Shown here: in pieces, positions 7,623 to 12,814 of the stretch | Position numbering within the stretch: position 1 is the first letter of the stretch | How the letters are laid out: each line of letters opens with the position of its first letter | From: Betaproteobacteria bacterium RBG_16_58_11 | GTDB lineage: Bacteria; Pseudomonadota; Gammaproteobacteria; Burkholderiales; Thiobacteraceae | DNA: 12,814 nt | Reading direction: 5' to 3' | NCBI GenBank assembly: GCA_001770235.1 | Contig: MEQN01000071.1 | Coordinates: 10,662-23,475, forward strand | The notes under the pieces: model-generated | What the model was told of the DNA's origin: nothing | What the model saw: only the letters and a program-made list of their open reading frames with translations | Database searches by the model: none | Position numbers and translations under genes: made by a program

Positions 7623-8656
7623 GCGCTGCGCGCATGACGGTGCGCGCGATGCGCGCAGAGGACGCCGCGGCCTGGGACGAATTCGTTTTCGCCACGCCTT
7701 CCGCCACCTTCTTTCACCGCGCCGGTTGGCAATCGGTAATCGAGCGCGCATTCGGCCACCGCACCCATTACCTGCTGGCGGAATACGCCGGCGCCATCGT
7801 CGGCGTATTGCCGCTCACAGAAGTCAAAAGCCGCTTGTTCGGCCATTCGCTCGTGTCCAATGTGTTCTGCGTGTATGGCGGCATCGCGGCCAGCAATGAC
7901 GCAGCGCGCGACGCACTCGACCAAGCCGCGCAGCAGCTCGCGCGCGATCTGAATGTCGGTCATCTCGAATATCGCCAACTCCAATCCAGCCACGCCGATT
8001 GGCCGAACCAGGATTTGTACTTCACTTTTCGCAAAGCCATCGACCCCGACCCGGAAGCCAATATGCTGGCCATCCCGCGCAAACAGCGCGCCATGGTGCG
8101 CAAGGGGATTAAAAACGGCCTGGTGAGCGAGCTGGATCCGACAGTAGAGCGGTTCTTTAAATTATTCGCCGACAACGTCAAGCGTCACGGCACCCCGGCG
8201 CTGCCCAAGCGCTACTTCGCCCTGTTGCGCGAAGTGTTCGGCCCGGATTGCGAAGTGCTCACCGTGCTGCACGAGGGCGAAGTGATCAGCAGCGTGTTGA
8301 GCTTTTACTTTCGCGACGAAGTGCTGCCCTACTACGCCGGTGATCGCGAAGACGCGCGCCATCTCGCGGCCAACGATTTCAAATATTGGGAGCTGATGCG
8401 CCGCGCCTGCGAGCGCGGCTATCGCCTCTTCGATTACGGCCGCAGCAAGCGCGGCACCGGCCAATTCGATTTCAAAAAAAACTGGGGCTTCGAACCGCAG
8501 CAACTGCACTACGAATATTTCCTGGTCAACGCGCCGCGCGTGCCGGAGCACAACCCGACCAACCCGAAATACCGCTTGTTCATCGAAATGTGGAAGCGCT
8601 TGCCGACGCCGGTGGCGAACGCGCTGGGGCCGCATATTGTGAAGCATTTGGGGTAG
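7580..8656 (+). CDS. FemAB-family protein, XrtA/PEP-CTERM-associated (GNAT-fold transferase)
   Basis: This belongs to the FemAB/GNAT-fold acyltransferase superfamily, whose founding members add amino acids to peptidoglycan precursors. In PEP-CTERM loci the real substrate is unknown; decorating the EPS or its carrier-linked precursor is inference. The protein has 358 residues from ATG 7580. The conserved region begins MTVRAMRAEDAAAWDEFV, continues with ATFFHRAGWQSVIERAFGH, and includes the family signature FDYGRSKRGTGQFDFKKNWGF (residues 284-304). Start choice: ATG 7580 has the best ribosome binding site (AAGGA 7569-7573, spacer 6) but overlaps the deacetylase by 43 nt. GTG 7619 would form a GTGA overlap, as at the previous junction, and ATG 7634 starts exactly at the conserved MTVR. 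The last two lack a clear Shine-Dalgarno. The next gene begins 3 bp after the stop. Confidence 0.92.
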   Translation: MGPDGPHFLESAGVSAARMTVRAMRAEDAAAWDEFVFATPSATFFHRAGWQSVIERAFGHRTHYLLAEYAGAIVGVLPLTEVKSRLFGHSLVSNVFCVYGGIAASNDAARDALDQAAQQLARDLNVGHLEYRQLQSSHADWPNQDLYFTFRKAIDPDPEANMLAIPRKQRAMVRKGIKNGLVSELDPTVERFFKLFADNVKRHGTPALPKRYFALLREVFGPDCEVLTVLHEGEVISSVLSFYFRDEVLPYYAGDREDARHLAANDFKYWELMRRACERGYRLFDYGRSKRGTGQFDFKKNWGFEPQQLHYEYFLVNAPRVPEHNPTNPKYRLFIEMWKRLPTPVANALGPHIVKHLG

Positions 8657-8659
8657 ACG

Positions 8660-9898
8660 ATGGACGAACTGCTCTATCTGGTGCACCGCATCCCCTATCC
8701 GCCCAACAAGGGCGACAAGATTCGCTCGTTCCATTTGCTCAAGCATTTGGCGCAATCGTACAAGGTGCACGTCGGCGCCTTCATCGACGACGCCGGCGAC
8801 TGGCAATATGCGCAAGCCCTGGCCAAGCTTGCGGGCGGCGAGGTGAAGTTGCTGCCGCTCAACCCGCGCCTAGCCACCCTCAAAAGCGCAATCGGCTTAC
8901 TGACCGGCGAGCCGTTGAGCGTTCCCTACTACCGCGATCGTCGCATGCAAGCCTGGGTGGATGCGATGCTGGCGACAAAGCCCATCGCGCGCGCCCTCGT
9001 GTACTCCTCGAGCATGGCGCAATATCTGATGCAACATCATACGATCCAGCGTGTGATTGATTTCGTGGATATCGATTCCGACAAATGGCGCCAATATGCC
9101 GGGAAAAAATCCTGGCCCATGAGCTGGGTGTACCAACGTGAAGCGCGCACACTGTTCGATTACGAGCGCCGCGTCACGCATGAATTCGCCGCCGCCGCCT
9201 TCGTGTCCGATGCAGAAGCCGCGCTCTTCAAAAAACTCGCGCCCGATTGCACTGACAAAGTATTCGGCTTCAGCAATGGCGTAGATACCGACTATTTCTC
9301 GCCCGGCCATGCGTTTGCATCGCCTTATCCCATGGATGAGCGCGCCATTGTGTTTACCGGCGCCATGGATTATTGGGCCAATGTTGATGCGGTGACCTGG
9401 TTCGCGCGCGAAATATTTCCCGGCATCAAGCGCGCGCATCCCGCTGCGCATTTCTACATCGTCGGTTCGCGGCCCACAGCAGAAGTGCAAGCGTTGGCGC
9501 ATGCGAACGGCGTGCGCGTAACGGGTGCCGTGCCGGATACGCGCCCCTATATGGCGCATGCCGCCGTGGCGGTCGCGCCGCTGCGTATCGCGCGCGGCAT
9601 TCAAAATAAAGTGCTGGAGGCAATGGCCATGGCCAAGCCCACCGTGGTCTCCGAGCAAGCGCTGGAAGGCATCGAGGCCACGCCCGGCAAGGAAATTTTG
9701 CTGGCCACGGACGCCGCCGCTTTCGCTGCTCAAGTGAATTACGCCATCGCCGGCCAAGCGCCGGAGATGGGCGCCGCTGCGCGCGAGCGTGTGGTGAGCG
9801 ACTATTCCTGGGCGGGGCATTTACGCATCGTTGAGCAATTGCTGCGCGGCTCGGCGCCCGTGGCAATGGATGCCAGCGCCCATGCGCATGCGGCCTAG
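8660..9898 (+). CDS. PEP-CTERM/XrtA-associated glycosyltransferase (TIGR03087-like, GT-B fold)
   Basis: This is a cytosolic or membrane-peripheral GT-B glycosyltransferase (GT4-like) adding a sugar to the lipid-linked EPS repeat unit; donor and acceptor cannot be read from sequence. It has 412 residues. The N-terminal domain opens with LLYLVHRIPYPPNKGDKIRS, the sugar-transferase version of the glycine-rich loop, near residues 5-24. The C-terminal Rossmann domain contains IVFTGAMDYWANVDAVTWF, FYIVGSRP, and a GT4-type donor segment APLRIARGIQNKVLEAMAMA (about 306-325). In that segment R309 and K317 would contact the donor pyrophosphate, and E320 lies in the place of the distal Glu of EX7E. The first Glu of EX7E is replaced (R312 lies 8 residues before E320), as seen in this subfamily. 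The gene starts 3 bp after FemAB and has no strong ribosome binding site, so it is probably translationally coupled. It is followed by the 212-bp gap with the inverted repeat. Confidence 0.93.
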   Translation: MDELLYLVHRIPYPPNKGDKIRSFHLLKHLAQSYKVHVGAFIDDAGDWQYAQALAKLAGGEVKLLPLNPRLATLKSAIGLLTGEPLSVPYYRDRRMQAWVDAMLATKPIARALVYSSSMAQYLMQHHTIQRVIDFVDIDSDKWRQYAGKKSWPMSWVYQREARTLFDYERRVTHEFAAAAFVSDAEAALFKKLAPDCTDKVFGFSNGVDTDYFSPGHAFASPYPMDERAIVFTGAMDYWANVDAVTWFAREIFPGIKRAHPAAHFYIVGSRPTAEVQALAHANGVRVTGAVPDTRPYMAHAAVAVAPLRIARGIQNKVLEAMAMAKPTVVSEQALEGIEATPGKEILLATDAAAFAAQVNYAIAGQAPEMGAAARERVVSDYSWAGHLRIVEQLLRGSAPVAMDASAHAHAA

Positions 9899-9965
9899 AT
9901 TGAAATGGATATGGATCAACCTATTGAGGTCTAAGTAAATGCCTGACGCGTTTGACGTCTTTGCG

Positions 9966-10062
9966 AAATCCCTCCTATCCTCCCTTTTCCAAAGGGAGGA
10001 ACCTTCTTTATGCGGATCTAAGAGGGTTCCCCCCTTTGAAAAAGGGGGGAGAGGGGGGATTT
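9966..10062. repeat. 97-bp imperfect inverted repeat with nested hairpins (MITE/REP-like)
   Basis: The left arm 9966-10003 and the reverse complement of the right arm 10025-10062 are both 38 nt and differ at 5 positions by my alignment. They enclose a 21-nt spacer (10004-10024). The outer ends are AAATCCC and GGGATTT. Each arm also folds on itself. In the left arm CCTCCCTTT (9979-9987) pairs with AAAGGGAGG (9991-9999) across a 3-nt loop. In the right arm CCCCCCTTT (10029-10037) pairs with AAAGGGGGG (10041-10049) across GAA. C-run/TTT/AAA/G-run repeats of this kind are dispersed in many bacterial genomes and often give spurious minus-strand peptides of the PPLPPFSKGG kind. That it is a mobile or repetitive element in this genome is inference, since only one copy is in the window. 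Confidence 0.8.
9979..9999 (+). terminator. Possible attenuator/terminator hairpin after the glycosyltransferase gene
   Basis: A 9-bp perfect stem (CCTCCCTTT/AAAGGGAGG) with a TCC loop is followed by AACCTTCTTTA, a mediocre U-rich tract set off by four bases. It could partly terminate or pause transcription before the exosortase gene, or stabilise the upstream mRNA. The tail is poor for a canonical Rho-independent terminator, and the longer alternative pairing between the two arms would compete with this fold. Confidence 0.25.
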
Positions 10063-10110
10063 GCTTGTGCGTCATCTATTTTGTGAAAACTCAACAAATC
10101 GGACCCCACC

Positions 10111-11649
10111 TTGAATAATTCAATCACTTCCACCGACAAACGCTTGCCGCTCTGGCTGACCGCGCTCGCGCTGTGCGCGCTGCTGGCTATTTTCTGGCCG
10201 ACCTTCGTTTCGATAGCCGCGATCTGGGAGCGCTCCGAAACCTTCGCTCACGGCTACATTATTTTTCCCATCAGCGCCTACCTGATTTGGCAGCGCCGCG
10301 CCGAATTATTGGCGGCGGATTATCGTCCCGACTGGCGCGCCGCGTTGTTGTTGCCGGCGCTCGGCAGCGGCTGGCTCTTGGCGCACGCAGGCGGCGTGCA
10401 GGTCATCGAGCAATATGCAGCGGTCGCTTCGATTCCGCTGATCGTCTGGGGCATGTTGGGCTGGCGCGCGGTGCGCACCATTCTGTTCCCGCTCGCCTTC
10501 CTCTTGCTTGCGGTGCCATTCGGCGAGTTCCTGATTCCGCCGCTGATGAATTTCACCGCCGATTTCGTCGTCACCGCGCTGCAGATCACGGGCATGCCGG
10601 TCTACCGCGAAGGCACCTTCTTCACCATCCCATCAGGCCAATGGTCGGTCGTGGAAGGCTGTAGCGGGCTGCGCTATCTGATCGCTTCGTTCACCTTGGG
10701 TACGCTCTATGCCTACCTCACCTACCGCAGCGCCAAGCGGCGCATCATATTCAGCCTGCTATCGATTTTGGTGCCGATTATCGCCAACGGCCTGCGCGCC
10801 TACATGATCGTGATGATCGCGCATCTCTCCGACATGCAATTGGCCCTGGGCGTGGACCACTATATTTACGGCTGGGTGTTTTTCGGATTGGTGATGCTGC
10901 TGCTATTCTGGATCGGCGCGTTTTGGCGCGAAGACGAGGCGCCCGAGACGGAAAAGATCGCATCAACGGCGCCGGGGCGAGCGGTCGAGCGCAGCGCATT
11001 CATCAAGGCCATCGCCTTGATGATCGCCGTCACCCTGCCCTGGGCGCTCTACGCGCATTTTCTGGATGCGCGCTCGGCCGTTAAGGTCGAAGTGGCGATT
11101 CCCGCGCCGGTTCCGGCCAAGGGCTGGCAAGCGCAAACAACCCCGCTGGCGGATTGGAAGCCGCACTATCTAAACGCCAGCGCCGAGTGGCTGGGCACTT
11201 ACACACGCGAGGGCAAAACCGTCGGCGTGTATGTGGCGTATTACCGCACCCAGCACCAAGGCGCGGAGCTCATCAATTCGCAAAACATCATGATTCCGCA
11301 AAAGCATCCGGTGTGGAACAACATGGGCGAATCAGCGCGCCCCGTCGCCGTGGGCGGCGCGAGCGTGCCGGTGACGCAGACATTGCTGAAGTCAAATTCT
11401 CAGCGGCTATTGATCTGGGAGTGGGATCGCATCAACGGCCGCCACATGAATAATATCTATCTGGGCAAGATGCGGCTGGCGCTGAGCAAGGTGCTGGGCC
11501 TGCGCGATGACGGCGCATCGATTGTGGTTTTCACCCCATACGAGGGCAACCCGGCGCAAACGGCGCCGGTGCTGCAAGGCTTCATCGCCGACATGCTGCC
11601 GGCGATCGAAGCCAGCCTCGATCAAGCGGCAAACAGGCATGGCCGGTAA
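10111..11649 (+). CDS. xrtA: Exosortase A with fused C-terminal EpsI domain
   Basis: This is a multi-pass inner-membrane transpeptidase-like protease that recognises and processes C-terminal PEP-CTERM sorting signals on exported proteins, functionally analogous to sortase. It has 512 residues. About eight hydrophobic segments span residues 15-270, and the catalytic residues are all present: Cys184 in VEGCSGLRYL, Arg229 in PIIANGLRAY, and His250 in GVDHYIYGW. A further helix near 290-310 (FIKAIALMIAVTLPWALYA) leads to an EpsI-type periplasmic domain (about 315-505) with KGWQAQTTPLADWKPHY, then GVYVAYYRTQHQGAELINSQN. The exosortase-EpsI fusion is known for XrtA-type enzymes, so this looks intact. 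The start is TTG 10111: the frame is closed by TGA at 10084-10086, with no ATG or GTG between, and there is no clear Shine-Dalgarno. The gene lies immediately after the inverted repeat and overlaps the next gene by 11 nt. Confidence 0.95.
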   Translation: MNNSITSTDKRLPLWLTALALCALLAIFWPTFVSIAAIWERSETFAHGYIIFPISAYLIWQRRAELLAADYRPDWRAALLLPALGSGWLLAHAGGVQVIEQYAAVASIPLIVWGMLGWRAVRTILFPLAFLLLAVPFGEFLIPPLMNFTADFVVTALQITGMPVYREGTFFTIPSGQWSVVEGCSGLRYLIASFTLGTLYAYLTYRSAKRRIIFSLLSILVPIIANGLRAYMIVMIAHLSDMQLALGVDHYIYGWVFFGLVMLLLFWIGAFWREDEAPETEKIASTAPGRAVERSAFIKAIALMIAVTLPWALYAHFLDARSAVKVEVAIPAPVPAKGWQAQTTPLADWKPHYLNASAEWLGTYTREGKTVGVYVAYYRTQHQGAELINSQNIMIPQKHPVWNNMGESARPVAVGGASVPVTQTLLKSNSQRLLIWEWDRINGRHMNNIYLGKMRLALSKVLGLRDDGASIVVFTPYEGNPAQTAPVLQGFIADMLPAIEASLDQAANRHGR

Positions 11650-12784
11650 CCCGCCGCTGATCGCGCACGTGGTCGCCCACTTTGACGTGGGCGGGCTGGA
11701 GAACGGCATGGTGAATCTGCTCAACCAGATACCGCCGTCGCGCTACCGGCACGCCGTCATCAGCCTGGGGAGCTATAGCGATTACGCGCAGCGCATCGTG
11801 AACCCCGCGGTGAAATTCTATGCGCTGAACAAGCAGACGGGTAAAGACCTGGCCGTGCATTGGCGGCTGGCAAAATTATTGCGCGAGCTTAAACCCGCCA
11901 TCGTCCACACGCGCAACCTGTCGGCGCTGGAATGCCAATTCACGGCGGCGGCAGTGGGGATTCGTGCGCGCGTGCACGGCGAGCACGGCCGTGATGTATT
12001 CGATCTGCACGGCAAGAACCGCAAATACAACCTGCTGCGCATAGCGGCGCGCCCCTTGGTGACGCGCTATATCGCCGTGAGCAAGGATCTGGCGTGCTGG
12101 CTGGGTGATACCGTGGGCGTGGATTCGGCGCGCATCACGCAAATTTACAACGGGGTGGATATTTCCCGTTTCAAGCCGCACGAAGGCTCCCGCGTGCGCC
12201 TCGGCCCGCCAGGATTCATGCGCGGAAGCGAGTTCGTCATCGGCAGTGTCGGGCGCATGGCCGAAGTGAAGGATTTTCCGACACTCATCCGCGCCTTCGT
12301 GAAGCTGGTCAAGCTCGTGCCGAATGGGCGCGAGCGGGTGCGCATGGTCATCGTGGGCGACGGCCCCACCCGCGCCCAGTGCGAGGAATTGGTGCGCTCC
12401 AAGAAAGCCGAACGCCTCATCTGGCTGGCTGGCGAGTGTGAAGATGTGCCCGAGATGCTGCGCGCCTTCGATCTATTCGCGCTGCCCTCGCTGGGAGAGG
12501 GCATATCCAACACGATTTTAGAGGCCATGGCGAGCGGCCTGCCGGTCATCGCCACCCACGTCGGCGGCAATCCGGAGATGGTCGAAGAAGGCGTCACCGG
12601 CCTGCTCGTGCCGCCCGCACAGCCCGATGCGATGGCACAGGCATTGCTTAAGTATTTGGAGAATCCGGTGCGCATCGATGTCCAGGGCCGCACCGCGCGG
12701 CTACGCGCGGAAACACGCTTTAGCTTGGAGGCGATGACGCGGGATTATTTGGGGGTGTATGACGGGGTGTTGGGGAGGGGGTGA
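11639..12784 (+). CDS. PEP-CTERM/XrtA-associated GT4 glycosyltransferase (TIGR03088-like)
   Basis: This is a retaining GT-B glycosyltransferase of family GT4, probably acting at the cytoplasmic face of the inner membrane on the EPS repeat unit; the sugar specificity is unknown. ATG 11639 gives 381 residues and an 11-nt overlap with xrtA. The N terminus IAHVVAHFDVGGLENGMVNLL (8-28) contains the GGLE acceptor-side loop characteristic of this group. Further motifs are VHTRNLSALECQ, RVHGEHGRDVFDLHGKNRKY, and IAVSKDLACWL followed by QIYNGVDISRF. In the donor domain are IGSVGRMAEVKDFPTLI, MVIVGDGP, and the EX7E motif (E287 to E295, in LPSLGEGISNTILEAMASG). The final ERGVTGLLVPP-like segment reads EEGVTGLLVPP here. 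The start at 11507 would overlap the exosortase by 143 bp and loses homology, so it is rejected. Translational coupling to xrtA is likely. Confidence 0.94.
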   Translation: MAGNPPLIAHVVAHFDVGGLENGMVNLLNQIPPSRYRHAVISLGSYSDYAQRIVNPAVKFYALNKQTGKDLAVHWRLAKLLRELKPAIVHTRNLSALECQFTAAAVGIRARVHGEHGRDVFDLHGKNRKYNLLRIAARPLVTRYIAVSKDLACWLGDTVGVDSARITQIYNGVDISRFKPHEGSRVRLGPPGFMRGSEFVIGSVGRMAEVKDFPTLIRAFVKLVKLVPNGRERVRMVIVGDGPTRAQCEELVRSKKAERLIWLAGECEDVPEMLRAFDLFALPSLGEGISNTILEAMASGLPVIATHVGGNPEMVEEGVTGLLVPPAQPDAMAQALLKYLENPVRIDVQGRTARLRAETRFSLEAMTRDYLGVYDGVLGRG

Positions 12785-12814
12785 AGGGGATGCGCTTACT
12801 TAGGCCAAAAGTAG

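Larger units (their letters stand above)
9899..10110. other. 212-bp intergenic region between glycosyltransferase and exosortase
   Basis: This is the only gap longer than 40 bp in the window. It consists of 67 bp of unremarkable AT-richer sequence, the 97-bp inverted repeat at 9966-10062, and 48 bp leading to the TTG start of the exosortase gene. I see no convincing sigma-70 promoter. A TTGAAA at 9900-9905 with TATTGA 16 bp downstream is weak. No sigma-54 box of the TGGCAC-N5-TTGC type is present either. No RNA gene or small coding sequence is supported. Confidence 0.8.

Noticed and set aside
8386..9060. 224-codon + strand open frame in another phase
   Set aside because: It spans the end of FemAB and the start of the glycosyltransferase, is Arg/Ala-rich and has no recognisable motif, so it is an out-of-frame shadow.
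8897..9820. 307-codon minus-strand open frame
   Set aside because: It is an antisense shadow of the glycosyltransferase gene produced by GC-rich codon bias; the + strand product has clear family motifs and this one has none. The same applies to the long minus frames at 5542-6213, 4704-5336 and 8162-8815.
9900..9927. Sigma-70-like promoter TTGAAA-N16-TATTGA upstream of the repeat
   Set aside because: The -10 element matches only half of the consensus, and the sequence overlaps the stop codon region of the glycosyltransferase; too weak to annotate.
9821..10075. Minus-strand open frame of 84 codons starting MTHKQIPPLPPFSKGG
   Set aside because: It is a translation of the inverted repeat plus the antisense of the glycosyltransferase end. 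PPLPPFSKGG-type peptides are a well-known artefact of this repeat class.
12785..12814. Possible start of a further gene at ATG 12790 (GAAGGGG directly before it, frame open to the window end)
   Set aside because: Only eight codons (MRLLRPKV) are visible and the purine run abuts the start codon. A gene here is plausible from synteny but cannot be supported.
1..12814. CRISPR array, tRNA/rRNA, transposase or phage genes
   Set aside because: No spaced direct repeats, cloverleaf or rRNA-like sequence, and no transposase or integrase motif, was seen on either strand.

Overview
The window carries one co-directional block of eleven genes, all on the + strand. It reads as the core of the exopolysaccharide (EPS) biosynthesis and exosortase locus of the XrtA/PEP-CTERM protein-sorting system. 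Gene content, gene order, GC-rich codon use (roughly 60% GC by eye) and the Wzx/Wzy-type export genes all point to a Gram-negative proteobacterium. A betaproteobacterium, for example a Nitrosomonadales-type freshwater or sediment organism, is the best guess. That lineage call is inference from synteny, because no rRNA or other marker gene is present.

Layout. 1-569: 3' part of an outer-membrane polysaccharide export lipoprotein, cut by the window edge just upstream of its lipobox. 607-2151: inner-membrane chain-length determinant. 2164-3132: cytoplasmic tyrosine autokinase. 3148-4650: outer-membrane beta-barrel protein of the PEP-CTERM-associated type. 4662-5663: AAA/ExeA-like ATPase. 5656-6789: UDP-GlcNAc 2-epimerase. 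6786-7622: polysaccharide deacetylase. 7580-8656: FemAB-like transferase. 8660-9898: glycosyltransferase. 9899-10110: the only sizeable intergenic gap, filled mostly by a 97-bp imperfect inverted repeat. 10111-11649: exosortase A fused to an EpsI domain, with a TTG start. 11639-12784: a second GT4 glycosyltransferase. 12785-12814: end of window, no supportable gene.

How it fits together. The epimerase supplies UDP-ManNAc, and the two glycosyltransferases (with initiating enzymes outside the window) build a repeat unit. The deacetylase and FemAB-like protein probably modify the polymer. The chain-length protein, kinase, export lipoprotein and perhaps the beta-barrel protein handle length control and export. 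The exosortase processes PEP-CTERM proteins that are exported with, or attached to, this matrix. No PEP-CTERM substrate lies in the window.

Novelty. The system is described; I do not see an undescribed system here. The points most worth a second look are the inverted repeat wedged between the glycosyltransferase and the TTG-started exosortase, the AT-richer and divergent beta-barrel gene, and the long overlap and start choice at the deacetylase/FemAB junction.
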